Positions 17,617 to 27,513 are shown, numbered from the stretch's first letter. The stretch is DNA of 64,000 nucleotides from an uncultured Opitutales bacterium (GCA_944390805.1 CALXQW010000004.1:1-64000), one strand, 5' to 3'. Made by a program: numbers and translations. The notes: generated by a model from the sequence alone, not told the origin.

Positions 17617-18046
17617 AGAAGATGCAGACATTTTAATAGATAGATTTTTCAAAAAGACCTGCGTAGAGGCAAAAGACAGGTTTATAGACGATACACTCTT
17701 AAAGCTATATATTGACGAGGAAAAATCCGAATATGCCGAAGAGCAGATAGATAATCTATTGCGCAGATTGCCATTAAATGCCAAACAGAACTTCTGCGAT
17801 AGGGTACTGTCAAAAATTAGAAGAGCTGATGAGAGAAGACTCCATGTTGGGCATATTATGGAAAGAGTAGGATTCTTTGCTGCAAGCGTAGCCGTAGCGG
17901 TGGCGCTATTTATTTCTATGCCGAGAAAGGAAATATTAGACTCTTCAACGGAATATTTGCAAGATGCGTATTTTCAAGAAGATATGTTATATACCTTAGC
18001 GTCGGTAGTAGAGACGGAAGAATTCTTTGACAAAACCCGTCAATAG
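17609..18046 (+). CDS. Probable anti-sigma factor (single-pass membrane protein)
   Basis: 145 residues, start overlapping the sigma factor stop by 8 bases. A charged cytoplasmic N-terminal half of about 85 residues (LLRRLPLNAKQNFCDRVLSKI) is followed by one membrane segment at about 87-104 (ERVGFFAASVAVAVALFIS) and a 40-residue acidic periplasmic tail. I see no zinc-binding HxxxCxxC motif. The role is inferred from the overlap, topology and position next to an ECF sigma factor. Confidence 0.6.
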   Translation: MNREDADILIDRFFKKTCVEAKDRFIDDTLLKLYIDEEKSEYAEEQIDNLLRRLPLNAKQNFCDRVLSKIRRADERRLHVGHIMERVGFFAASVAVAVALFISMPRKEILDSSTEYLQDAYFQEDMLYTLASVVETEEFFDKTRQ

Positions 18047-18397
18047 GGTTATGCCTCGCAAAAGCAATAAAAATTGCAAGACTATTGTTTTAAATAAATT
18101 ACAAAATAAGTTAGGTTAAAAATACCTTATTCTATAAGATCGGAATAATGTATTATATATGTGCCGGGGAACAAGTACGAAACTTTAAGTGTCGAAAAAT
18201 CTGCATATAATATATAAAAAAGCAGACGGACAATTCCAACAAGTATATGTTCTCTAAAACTCCATATTCTTTAGGCATAGCCAACTATTTTTAAGAGTAA
18301 TCCAACTTTCAAAAATAAGGCTTATGGCCACAAAAGAATATGTCCAAAAATAAATATTTGCTTGCGTTTAAATAAGCATGAAATAGGAAGTATATAT
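18047..18397. other. AT-rich leader region upstream of the giant gene
   Basis: About 350 bases with no convincing gene or RNA. Besides the candidate promoter elements near 18179-18211 only AT-rich sequence is seen. Confidence 0.5.
18179..18211 (+). promoter_or_regulatory. Candidate promoter of the pseudopilin cassette
   Basis: A perfect TATAAT at 18206-18211 lies about 190 bases upstream of the giant gene, with no good sigma-70 -35. GAAAC at 18179-18183 echoes the GAAAC before the ECF sigma gene, though the spacing to the A/T box is about 3 bases longer. Confidence 0.3.
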
Positions 18398-21300
18398 ATG
18401 ACTTTTTCACTTACTCGTTCACACCCCACCCCAATGAAAAAAAATAGAAAAGCATTTGCGCTGGTATTGGCACTGGCGCTCATGGGCTTTATGGTGTTGC
18501 TCGTGGTGACTCTCGCGGCGATAGTACAGATGCAGCTGCGCATAACCAGACAGTCTATAACAGACGCCAAAGCTCGACAGACGGCAAAATTCTCGGCTTA
18601 CCAGGCCTTAAACCAGGTTCAAAAGAGCCTTGGTCCGGACAAGCGCATAACTGCCAACGCCTCCATGTTTGAAGACCTGTCTACGGCGTTTCAGCGTCAG
18701 GAGAGGGACGCTCGCACTCGCTACGACTGGTGGGAGAATCCGCTGAATACCCGCAGAAGAGACTTAGAAAGCCTATCAGGAGCCCAAATAAAGAACAACT
18801 ACTGGGTTGGAGTATGGGAGTCTGGAGACGGATTCGAATCTAAGGAACGTTCCACGAAGAATATTAAAATCGGAATGGACGAGACCAGAAAGGAATACCG
18901 CGAGCGCGTTATGAACCACGCAAAAGCTTGGTTAGTATCCGGTAATATAGGCAAAGAAGTAGACGGAGCGGATAACCTTGAAGATAGGCTAACTTCACTC
19001 AACAATGCCGGGCAGAGGTTTGAACATCTTCCGAGCGATATCCTTGAGCCTGATAAGAGCATAACGGTAGTCAGTGCGGCGTCTGCTGCGGACGAATCTG
19101 GGGAAAAAGGATTTGACGAGTATAAACGCGGAGTAAGCGTTCCGCTGGTGACATTGAAAGAGTCTGAGGAAGACTCTTTCAATGCGACCTCACAAAAGCG
19201 CATAGCATGGTGGGTATCTGACGAAGGCCAAAAGGCGTCTATAAACGCTATAGCGTCAAACGAGATGTTTGAAGTGGCTGATGCAAATGCAAAGAATTTC
19301 TACAAACAGAGCCTGCCCTATTATTCTGGAGTTCAGGGATTGACAATGCCTGTTTCTGGAGAGAAGGCTGTCAATCTCGACATGGAAAAAGACCCGGCAG
19401 CAAGAGATGTAGTAAGATCTTTATCTGGTCCCGGTGATCTGGACTTTATAAAAGCTGCAAATGTAAAGAACAATGTATCTTTGGGAAAGATATTCTTCCA
19501 CGACCTAACGGCGGATACAAAAGGAGTTCTTGTAAATGTACGTTATGGAGGCCTAAAGAAAGACTTGTCTTTGGGTCTGCTTCAGTCAAACAGGAAGAAC
19601 GACGGCTGGACTAACGACGAAACTCCAAGAGAAGTCTCCGTATCGGAAAGATTCACTCTTTATACAAATTCATCATACGGTATTGGCGGTGGATATTTCC
19701 CGCGCCCGATAGGACAGACCGGATACAACTTTAAGATATCCGGATATAATACCATAATGCCGCCGGAGAATACTACAAAAGACAATATAACAGATAGGTA
19801 CAAGTTCAATTATTATACGTCTCTTTCGGAGCAGAACGCCTATCGTAGGCCGACTGGGCACATGTTTGGTCCGCAGCTTCCATTGAATTCCACATGGATG
19901 CGAAGGTTCAATACAGAGACTAATTCAAGGTTCAATTCAAGCAACATAGACAATATATGGCATGACAACTCCTTCCATAAGGATCCAGGCGGTCCATTGT
20001 GGGATCAGCTGCGTTCCTATTATAATTTTAGAGCGATGAGCTCCAACTACTCAAAGGAAATACGCACAAGATTGCAAAGCGACGACCGAATAGGGTTTTA
20101 TCCGGTATTGCAGAGGTTTCAGGTATATTTTGTGCCTACTCCTGTCAGATACACAAGCAATGTTGAAGGGTCTGAGAGTTATGGAATAAGAATGCACATG
20201 ATACCAATTGCGGTATTGTGGAATCCTTATGATGTTAAGATAGCGAAGGACAATTACTATCTGTTGCATATAGAAACTACAGGTGCAACTCAGATGGGAT
20301 TCAGAATAGCGCTCGGTGTAAAAAAGAACAATTATTTCCATTGTTTGAGGGATATCCGAGCGGAGAAGTTAAATGCTAAGAACAACTCTCTTGTATTCCC
20401 GACAAACGGATTTGCAGGTGGTTCTACGGACTACGGCAGTGGAGATAGAGTAGGTTTTTTGGGATATGGCGGCATTGTTGATTTAAGTGATATAGATAGT
20501 CCAAAGATAGTACCGGCCGGCGATACAGATAATCTGTATCCAGGAATACTATATAGAAGGCAATTAAGCATCAGACAATGCATGTATCCGTTGCCAATAT
20601 ATTTAAATGACATATATCTGACATTTGGATACAATCCGGACCTAGATTGTGACAACAACCATAGGCAGACACCATCTCCCTATAAAAAGGATAATTACTC
20701 AAATAATGCCGGCGACTTACGTTTCATAATATATGACGATGAAGGAATCATGCCAGGCGCAGCCCAGATGTTCATGCCCAGAAAGTGTGTAAACTACTTT
20801 AAATCTTTCAGGGACATGTATAATGGCAGAGATATAGAGGACACATACCTTAGGCCATTCCATGGTAGCAGATCTCAATATGGGTCTTTATATGTAGATG
20901 TTCCGCATCCGGCAAGAACTGTAGCGGCTCTGGTTTCGAACAGTAAGACAATGTACGGGAATCCGTATGTATTATTTGATCTGGCAGAACTGAGAGAAGC
21001 GGTTGCATACGATAGGGTTGGAAACATAAACAGGAATCTGACCCAAGGAGATATGTCTCTTAATAATATATATATAGATATACAAAATCTTATAAATCTC
21101 CACACGCAGCCGACGCAGAAAGCGGGAAATAACGATTATAAGACCTATTATACATTCATGCCCAGGAGGAAGATGATAGCGGAATCTTGGAGTGGGAATT
21201 TTAATCCAGCCCAATATTATAGAACTACGCTTCATTTCTGGAACATAGGCAGGAGAGAACCTTATCGCAGCAGTGATGAGCGTTGGGCTGACGGTATAGA

Positions 21301-23824
21301 ACCAGCATGGATAGGAAACAGTACAATTTATGTTAGAGGACCAGTTCTTGCATACTTCAGATTGAATCGAGATGCATCCTTCTACGACTTTAATAATCCA
21401 AAAGGAGGAGAGTCAAATCCGAGTTATCCAGATAGTCTATGTCCAAACTCCGCCATATCAGGGTATGACGACGGGTATTATAATCTTGTCAGAGATCTAA
21501 GAGATAAGACTGTAGATATGACTAATTCCGACGGAGACACTATAAGATATATATTCAGTGTATACCATTTCTTCCGCCAGAATGGCAATAGTGATGCCTA
21601 TGGAATAGATCCAAGAAGAGCCTCTCAGATATCATGGCAGGTAGCCGACGATCTAGCTCCGACATCAGTATCTCTTGAAGATTTGGATATAGATTTGAGG
21701 GAAGGTGATGAGAACTACTGTTCAAGGCTGTATTCTTTGGTTTCAAACAAAGCAAAGAAGAGAGTAAACATGTATGGATTGGTGTGGATGAAGCCCACTG
21801 CGTATAATGATGACACCTCATTGCCAGAATTAAACAGAAAATATCTTATAAACAATTCACTGTTGGCATGCGCGTTTGATTACGATTATTCTCCCCGAGA
21901 TGTACGTTATGGCCGGACAAACGGAGCGGGACTAATAAACGGCGATAATGAGAAGATTTACAACTCATGGTCAAGTAGGCCTAAGGCGATGTACGCGAGA
22001 AATCAGGCTTATGCAAGCGATACGAGCGGAACAGGATCGTCATATCCTGCAGTGTTCGAAATTCCATCAGGAGGAGTTGCAAATGTTGGTCTTGACGGAA
22101 AGGCAACCTACGGAGATACGCAATTTGCAACGCTGATGCATATATTGCGAGACAATGAGGTTGTGACAAATCCAGCAAATCTTTCTGCTGCGAATTTAAA
22201 TTTCGGACCTGGAGCTATGAGATTGTATGGAGGTACAAGCAAACAGGAGAAGGCAAGAGAATTTTATCTCTGCTACGGCATGCAGCAGGTTGACTCGATA
22301 AATCAGACATATCCAATAGGAAACTCTCTTGCACCACTCAGAGTGGTTCCAGAGCGTTCATATAGGATAAGCTGGGTTGACGGAGGCGACGGCGGTGGTG
22401 AAGGTACCGACGGTGGTTCTTATTACAACAATGCAAAGCCTCGTTTGGACGGCAGATGGGATACCGGAAACAATGGTATCTCAGAGGAAAGAGCTCTAAT
22501 TTACGATTATGCCTACCATTTGAACGATATACTTTGGGACGAGTATTTCTTCTCAACCCTACCCTATCGTTGGGATGAAAGGGACGACGATTTCTCCAGG
22601 CTGGAGGAAGAACATGTTATTCCGAGAAACCCGAGGATGGTATATACTGCAAATGCCGACATGCCTAACGATGCTAAGTTGACGGAGGATGCGTCTAATA
22701 AAATGGGAACTTTCGGAGAGACTGGATTTGACACGAATGCTGCGAATTTGATGATAAATGGGCCATTCAATGTCAATTCCACCAGCATAGATGCTTGGAA
22801 GACGCTGCTTAACACCCACTACGGAGACACTGTTGATGCATATGTCCAGGGAAGGAAGCATTACAAGAATAAGACGCCATTTGTGCGCTGGCAGGCTCCA
22901 TTCTACGACAAGCACCTTGAGAGCGGCACCTTCCGTGATCCTGAGATCTTGAAAGGATACAGAGTTTTGTCCGAGAAGGAAATAGAGCAGCTTGCTGTTG
23001 CGATAGTGGAAAACATCAAAGACAGAGGGCCGTTCTATTCCATGAGCGACTTTGTCAATAGAGTGGTTGAAAATAGGACAACGGAGTCCATATATAATTA
23101 CAATTCCTCACGAGGGCGCAATTCCGGTTTAACGGAGATGCCCGATGATATTTATATAAATCCGCGTAAGGACAAGAACGACTCAGACAGGTATATATAT
23201 AGGCATACCCACATGCAAAAGGGCGTGTTACAGGCTGCGATAGATTCTACGAGCATAAACAGAATATTCCATTCTAGCAGGAGCAATAAGTTCATAATAT
23301 CTTCAGACGGATCTTCCACAATATACAATCCGAATCTGACTTATCTATTCAGGCAGTCTACTCCTGAATATAGGCTATTCCACTATCCGCAAGACACATG
23401 GGAGAACTGGAGAGCTGCGATAGGTCCGCAGGCGCAAGGCATACCGGAATATCTCATGCAGCAGGATATACTTGCAAAATTGGGTTCGCTGATGACTGTG
23501 CGTTCTGACACTTTCAAGATTAGAGCGTACGGAGAGATAAGGAATCCATTGACAAATGTTGTCGAGGGTAAGGCCTGGTGCGAAATGACTGTACAGAGGA
23601 TTCCGGAATATGTCGACGATTCCGATAAGCCGTGGGAGATCCATGGCAGAGAAGTAGAGATAGGACCAAATTTCGATGAGAGAATTGGCAATGTAAACCT
23701 TGATGAGTACATTAAGGAATACGATTCCGGTGGAGATCCTGTTTCAATCTCTAAAATAAACGCAAAGCTGGGCAGAAGATTTAAGATAGTGTCCTTCCGC
23801 TGGCTCAACGAGAAAGAAATCTAA
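18398..23824 (+). CDS. Giant GspK-like pseudopilin, Verru_Chthon cassette protein A type
   Basis: 1,808 residues from ATG 18398 (AGGAAG 8 bases upstream; a later ATG at 18434 has none). N terminus RKAFALVLALALMGF is a class III-like leader and hydrophobic helix, with Ala at -1, Phe20 as +1 and Leu rather than Glu at +5, as in the tip pseudopilin GspK. The next helix region (RQSITDAKARQTAKFSAYQAL) is pilin-like. The bulk is Tyr/Asn/Asp-rich, presumably extracytoplasmic, with a Gly-rich stretch near residue 1330. Near residue 1700 comes SDTFKIRAYGE, later AWCEMTVQRIPEYVD and a final GRRFKIVSFRWLNEKEI, which match my memory of Verru_Chthon cassette protein A. Function unknown; it may cap a pseudopilus. 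Confidence 0.8.
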   Translation: MTFSLTRSHPTPMKKNRKAFALVLALALMGFMVLLVVTLAAIVQMQLRITRQSITDAKARQTAKFSAYQALNQVQKSLGPDKRITANASMFEDLSTAFQRQERDARTRYDWWENPLNTRRRDLESLSGAQIKNNYWVGVWESGDGFESKERSTKNIKIGMDETRKEYRERVMNHAKAWLVSGNIGKEVDGADNLEDRLTSLNNAGQRFEHLPSDILEPDKSITVVSAASAADESGEKGFDEYKRGVSVPLVTLKESEEDSFNATSQKRIAWWVSDEGQKASINAIASNEMFEVADANAKNFYKQSLPYYSGVQGLTMPVSGEKAVNLDMEKDPAARDVVRSLSGPGDLDFIKAANVKNNVSLGKIFFHDLTADTKGVLVNVRYGGLKKDLSLGLLQSNRKNDGWTNDETPREVSVSERFTLYTNSSYGIGGGYFPRPIGQTGYNFKISGYNTIMPPENTTKDNITDRYKFNYYTSLSEQNAYRRPTGHMFGPQLPLNSTWMRRFNTETNSRFNSSNIDNIWHDNSFHKDPGGPLWDQLRSYYNFRAMSSNYSKEIRTRLQSDDRIGFYPVLQRFQVYFVPTPVRYTSNVEGSESYGIRMHMIPIAVLWNPYDVKIAKDNYYLLHIETTGATQMGFRIALGVKKNNYFHCLRDIRAEKLNAKNNSLVFPTNGFAGGSTDYGSGDRVGFLGYGGIVDLSDIDSPKIVPAGDTDNLYPGILYRRQLSIRQCMYPLPIYLNDIYLTFGYNPDLDCDNNHRQTPSPYKKDNYSNNAGDLRFIIYDDEGIMPGAAQMFMPRKCVNYFKSFRDMYNGRDIEDTYLRPFHGSRSQYGSLYVDVPHPARTVAALVSNSKTMYGNPYVLFDLAELREAVAYDRVGNINRNLTQGDMSLNNIYIDIQNLINLHTQPTQKAGNNDYKTYYTFMPRRKMIAESWSGNFNPAQYYRTTLHFWNIGRREPYRSSDERWADGIEPAWIGNSTIYVRGPVLAYFRLNRDASFYDFNNPKGGESNPSYPDSLCPNSAISGYDDGYYNLVRDLRDKTVDMTNSDGDTIRYIFSVYHFFRQNGNSDAYGIDPRRASQISWQVADDLAPTSVSLEDLDIDLREGDENYCSRLYSLVSNKAKKRVNMYGLVWMKPTAYNDDTSLPELNRKYLINNSLLACAFDYDYSPRDVRYGRTNGAGLINGDNEKIYNSWSSRPKAMYARNQAYASDTSGTGSSYPAVFEIPSGGVANVGLDGKATYGDTQFATLMHILRDNEVVTNPANLSAANLNFGPGAMRLYGGTSKQEKAREFYLCYGMQQVDSINQTYPIGNSLAPLRVVPERSYRISWVDGGDGGGEGTDGGSYYNNAKPRLDGRWDTGNNGISEERALIYDYAYHLNDILWDEYFFSTLPYRWDERDDDFSRLEEEHVIPRNPRMVYTANADMPNDAKLTEDASNKMGTFGETGFDTNAANLMINGPFNVNSTSIDAWKTLLNTHYGDTVDAYVQGRKHYKNKTPFVRWQAPFYDKHLESGTFRDPEILKGYRVLSEKEIEQLAVAIVENIKDRGPFYSMSDFVNRVVENRTTESIYNYNSSRGRNSGLTEMPDDIYINPRKDKNDSDRYIYRHTHMQKGVLQAAIDSTSINRIFHSSRSNKFIISSDGSSTIYNPNLTYLFRQSTPEYRLFHYPQDTWENWRAAIGPQAQGIPEYLMQQDILAKLGSLMTVRSDTFKIRAYGEIRNPLTNVVEGKAWCEMTVQRIPEYVDDSDKPWEIHGREVEIGPNFDERIGNVNLDEYIKEYDSGGDPVSISKINAKLGRRFKIVSFRWLNEKEI

Positions 23825-23836
23825 ATAAATCTGACA

Positions 23837-24700
23837 ATGTCAAAAAAACATCTTTCAATAGCTTTATTAGCAGTATTTGCGTCGTTATTGGTCAATATTC
23901 CAGCAAATGCGCAGGATTCAGCCAACGAACAGATCGCCCAGGCTGCAAAGACAGGAAATGCAGCACAGGCTTCAGAACAGAAGGCTAATCCGGCTGAAGA
24001 AGGTAGCGATTCCTCCGAGGGGGCCACTGATTTAGTAAATGTGAATTTGCGGATAATGAAGGTTATTTTTTCTAATAACCTCAATATCAGCTACGGAAGT
24101 GGCTCAAAGAAGAGAGCGAAGTCCACAAAGGAGACGATAACTCTATGGTACAAATCTGGATTGGGAGATACTGCGGCATGGAAGAGCGTTGAGATCAACG
24201 ACGGAGAAGCTACACAGAGGATATCGTACGAAGGTCCAAATAAGCTTGTATTCTATGTGCGAAAGCCTCCGGCTGGTCCTGAACAGCCTCCGACATTTAC
24301 GGAAGTATGCGACACATTCATTCCCGACGGAGTTCAAGATATGTATCTACTGATGTTTAAATCGGGACAGAACATAACATTCTACTCTATGAATGTCTCG
24401 CCGAATTCTCTTCCGCGCGGAAAGACTGTGCTTGTTAACATGACAAACTATCCACTTTTGGTATCTCTTGGAGGAGGAAAGCCCTTCCTTCTTGCGAGAG
24501 GAAGAAATGTTGTATGTTCAGCGAGAAATATGGATGAAAACGATGCCGAATTAATATTGGCATGGCGAGTAGGGAAGAAATGGGAGCGTTGCGCGCGAAC
24601 AACGGTACCGATGTCGAGCGAAGACACCCGCACGGTTCTTCTGGCGTACAAGCCCGAGAAGAACGCAAAGCACCTGAATATAAATGTGCTGAACTACTAA
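23837..24700 (+). CDS. Secreted protein of unknown function in the pseudopilin cassette
   Basis: 287 residues, 12 bases after the giant gene. A signal peptide (LLAVFASLLVNIPANAQDS) is followed by an acidic Ala/Glu/Ser-rich linker to about residue 60 and then a beta-rich region (MYLLMFKSGQNITFYSMN, VLVNMTNYPLLVSLGGG, LLARGRNVVCSARN). No catalytic motif is apparent and I do not recognise the family. Tight spacing to the giant gene suggests a partner or cargo. Gene position is the only functional clue. Confidence 0.7.
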   Translation: MSKKHLSIALLAVFASLLVNIPANAQDSANEQIAQAAKTGNAAQASEQKANPAEEGSDSSEGATDLVNVNLRIMKVIFSNNLNISYGSGSKKRAKSTKETITLWYKSGLGDTAAWKSVEINDGEATQRISYEGPNKLVFYVRKPPAGPEQPPTFTEVCDTFIPDGVQDMYLLMFKSGQNITFYSMNVSPNSLPRGKTVLVNMTNYPLLVSLGGGKPFLLARGRNVVCSARNMDENDAELILAWRVGKKWERCARTTVPMSSEDTRTVLLAYKPEKNAKHLNINVLNY

Positions 24701-24718
24701 AGAGATATCCAAGAGACA

Positions 24719-25726
24719 ATGAAATATCAGAGCTTTGAGGTGGAAAATGGCGGATTAAAGATTCGGGTATGGAATCTTGGAGGAATCATAGCCAATTTAT
24801 TTGTAAAGAACGCCAAAGGCAGGTATATAGATGTTGTGCTTGGACATGACAAAGCGGAGGAATATCTCAAGAGCGGATGTTATTTTGGAGCGATAGCCGG
24901 GAGAGTTGCAAATAGGATAGGTTCGGCATCGTTTTCAATCGACGGGAAGAGGTATTCTCTTGCGAAGAATGACGGCAAGAACAGTTTGCACGGCGGTATA
25001 AAGGGATTCGACAAAAAAACATGGAATGTAGATGAATGCTCCGGAGACGGCTGGAAAGGATTGAGGCTTTCCACCCTGAGTTCAGATATGGAGGAAGGAT
25101 TCCCCGGAAACCTGGATATTACGGTTTACTATAAGCTTACCGACAAGAAGGAATTAGTTATAGAATATATAGCTTTTTCAGATAAGCCAACATTGTGTGC
25201 ACCTACGCAGCATTCGTACTTCAATCTATCCGGAACAGGAGATGTATATTCGCATACTCTAAAGATAAATGCTGATTATTATACGCCGTCTGATTCGGAA
25301 TTGATTCCGACGGGTGAAGTTTTGTCGGTAAAGGATACTCCGTTGGACTTCAGAAAAGATAAAAAGCTTGGCGAGGTATTGAAAAACGGCGGGGAGATTT
25401 TGGAATCTGCTGGGGGCGGTTTAGACCATAACTTTGTATTGAAATCTGGAAAGAATGGGCTTGTTGAGGCTGCAACATTTGCAGACAAAGGCTCTGGGAT
25501 AGAGATGAAAGTATTTACAACGGCGCCCGGATTGCAGGTATATTCAGCAAACTTTATAGGGGGGAAGCGCGGAAAGGGCGGAAAGACCTACAAAAAGCAC
25601 GGCGCAGTATGCCTTGAGACGCAGTTCTGGCCAGATGCTCCAAACAAGCCGCATTTTCCGTCCATACAGCTGAATCCTAACGAGCAGTTCTACAGCGCGA
25701 CGGTATACAAATTTAAGAATATCTAA
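24719..25726 (+). CDS. galM: Aldose 1-epimerase (galactose mutarotase)
   Basis: 335 residues. Conserved GRVANRIG, the NGLHGG-like KNSLHGGIKGFDKK, PTQHSYFNLSG with the catalytic His, LDHNFVL (Asp), and near the end CLETQFWPDAPN with the catalytic Glu. It interconverts alpha and beta anomers of hexoses. No signal peptide is visible. It is 18 bases after the preceding gene and 37 before obg, so it is embedded in the cassette transcript even though no link to pseudopilins is known. Confidence 0.96.
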   Translation: MKYQSFEVENGGLKIRVWNLGGIIANLFVKNAKGRYIDVVLGHDKAEEYLKSGCYFGAIAGRVANRIGSASFSIDGKRYSLAKNDGKNSLHGGIKGFDKKTWNVDECSGDGWKGLRLSTLSSDMEEGFPGNLDITVYYKLTDKKELVIEYIAFSDKPTLCAPTQHSYFNLSGTGDVYSHTLKINADYYTPSDSELIPTGEVLSVKDTPLDFRKDKKLGEVLKNGGEILESAGGGLDHNFVLKSGKNGLVEAATFADKGSGIEMKVFTTAPGLQVYSANFIGGKRGKGGKTYKKHGAVCLETQFWPDAPNKPHFPSIQLNPNEQFYSATVYKFKNI

Positions 25727-25763
25727 AGGCGCAGCAGCTTTTAAAAGACAGACATTAAAAATA

Positions 25764-26798
25764 ATGTTTATAGACGAGGCACAGATAACTTTGAAGGCGG
25801 GGAACGGCGGCAATGGGTCCTCCAGTTTCCGCAGGGAAAAGTTTATTCCGAAGGGTGGACCCGACGGTGGAGACGGCGGCAATGGCGGCAGCGTATACGC
25901 TCTTTGCGACGACAACATAACAGATCTTGAACAGTACAAATACACTCCAAATCTCAGGGCCGGAGACGGCGGCAACGGATCCGGGAGATTGAAGAAGGGA
26001 GAAAACGGAGAGGATCTATTTCTAAAGGTTCCTCCGGGAACAATTTTTATAAATCTACAAACCGGTCTACAAAGCGCGGAAGTGCTCAAAAAAGGAGAGA
26101 AGGTGCTGCTCTTAAAGGGCGGTAAAGGCGGTTTGGGTAATGTTCATTTCAAGACATCGGTGAACAGGGCTCCGCGCCAGTTTACTTACGGTTCGGACGG
26201 AGAGTTTGGGGAATTCAAGCTTGTATTGAAGACCATAGCGGACGCCGGATTTGTAGGGTTCCCAAATGCGGGGAAGTCTTCATTGATGGGGCTTCTGACA
26301 ATGGCAAAACCAAAGGTTGCGGCCTACCCTTTTACAACATTGCACGCCAATGTGGGTATGATAGATTATCCGGATATTTACGAGCGGCTTTTTGTTGCGG
26401 ATATACCCGGCCTTATAAAGGGAGCATCGCAAAACAAGGGGCTTGGGCACAGATTCCTAAGGCATATAGAAAGATGTAAAGCTCTGGTGTTTGTGATAGA
26501 CATGGCGGCAACCGATGGGAGGAATCCTATTGGTGATTATGAGGATTTATTGTCAGAGCTGAAGTTGTACAATCCGATGTTGTTGGAAAAACCTAGAATA
26601 GTTGCTGCGAACAAGATGGACGAGCCTTCAGCAAACGAGAACTTGGATAAATTCAAGGCGAAATATCCAAATATTGATATAGTAGCAATATCATGCCTCA
26701 GCGAGGAAGGAATTCCTTCTCTGAAGGAAGAGATTTACAAAACGGTAAAACTTGCAAGCAACAACGCATTTGCCACGGCTGAACAATCTCCTTTTTGA
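25764..26798 (+). CDS. obg: GTPase Obg/CgtA
   Basis: 344 residues. The N-terminal Obg glycine-rich domain spans about 1-158 (AGNGGNGSSSFRREKFIPKG, GKGGLGNVHFKTS). The G domain has GFPNAGKSS, the G3 DIPGLIKGASQNKGLGHRFL, and NKMD. It ends without a long C-terminal extension. Essential ribosome-assembly GTPase. It lies between galM and the first pseudopilin, 49 bases upstream. Confidence 0.97.
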   Translation: MFIDEAQITLKAGNGGNGSSSFRREKFIPKGGPDGGDGGNGGSVYALCDDNITDLEQYKYTPNLRAGDGGNGSGRLKKGENGEDLFLKVPPGTIFINLQTGLQSAEVLKKGEKVLLLKGGKGGLGNVHFKTSVNRAPRQFTYGSDGEFGEFKLVLKTIADAGFVGFPNAGKSSLMGLLTMAKPKVAAYPFTTLHANVGMIDYPDIYERLFVADIPGLIKGASQNKGLGHRFLRHIERCKALVFVIDMAATDGRNPIGDYEDLLSELKLYNPMLLEKPRIVAANKMDEPSANENLDKFKAKYPNIDIVAISCLSEEGIPSLKEEIYKTVKLASNNAFATAEQSPF

Positions 26799-26847
26799 AG
26801 AATAAATTTTTGACAATTTCCATAAAAGAAACAAACTTTAACCAAAC

Positions 26848-27513
26848 ATGAAAAACCTCAATACCCCGATAAGCCGCAACAAAAGGCGCGGCGCATTTAC
26901 CCTTATAGAAATACTCATAGTCATAGGCATACTTTCCATGCTTTTGGCGCTAACAAGCCCCATCATAGGAATGGTTGGCGGAGCTCAAAATAGAGCGAGA
27001 GCCAAGAGTGATATTTCTCTAATAGCAACAGCGCTTGAGGCGTTTAAAGGGCGTTTTAGCATATATCCGCTCTGCAACGCAGCTGAAGACGAGATAACGG
27101 CGGCTAAGAACCTATACAAATGTTTGGACGGCAAACTTTATCCTAAGGCGGAAGGCGGTGTGATAAGCTTTGTTGACGCCCCCAAGGGTGTGAAGCCATT
27201 CTTGGACAGATCTAAGATGAATGTGTGCTCTCAGGCCGACAGATACAACAGGGACTTGGATTTTGACTCTCTAACTGACGTATTTTTAGCAGATCCGTGG
27301 TTGGAGCCTTATTTATACTTTTACGACACGAACAATATAGTAGGTGAGCGCGGTTCATGGCGCAATCCTGGATTTATTTTGATGAGCAAAGGGCAGGATA
27401 ACAAGGCAGTACAGGTAGGAGACATGTACACATCGGGAATGATGCCCGATGAGGATTCTTACAGAACTCCTGTTGAAAACGTAGACAATATAGTTTTTGG
27501 ATTTGACGACTAA
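26848..27513 (+). CDS. GspG-like prepilin-type protein
   Basis: 221 residues. Leader RRGA then FTLIEILIVIGILSMLLAL: cleavage expected between Ala16 and Phe17, with Glu at +5. The pilin helix continues with RARAKSDISLIATALEAFKGRFSIYP, a typical major-pseudopilin stretch. A long C-terminal domain ends near RTPVENVDNIVFGFDD; the NVDNIVF(S/G)FD-like end is similar to that of many GspG-type proteins. Inner-membrane subunit of a pseudopilus after processing. Spacing to the next gene is 40 bases. Confidence 0.9.
   Translation: MKNLNTPISRNKRRGAFTLIEILIVIGILSMLLALTSPIIGMVGGAQNRARAKSDISLIATALEAFKGRFSIYPLCNAAEDEITAAKNLYKCLDGKLYPKAEGGVISFVDAPKGVKPFLDRSKMNVCSQADRYNRDLDFDSLTDVFLADPWLEPYLYFYDTNNIVGERGSWRNPGFILMSKGQDNKAVQVGDMYTSGMMPDEDSYRTPVENVDNIVFGFDD

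Noticed and set aside
26810-26838. Promoter for the first GspG-like gene based on a perfect TTGACA at 26810
   Set aside because: No -10 box at 16-18 bases; the site would lie too close to the start to be judged from one element.
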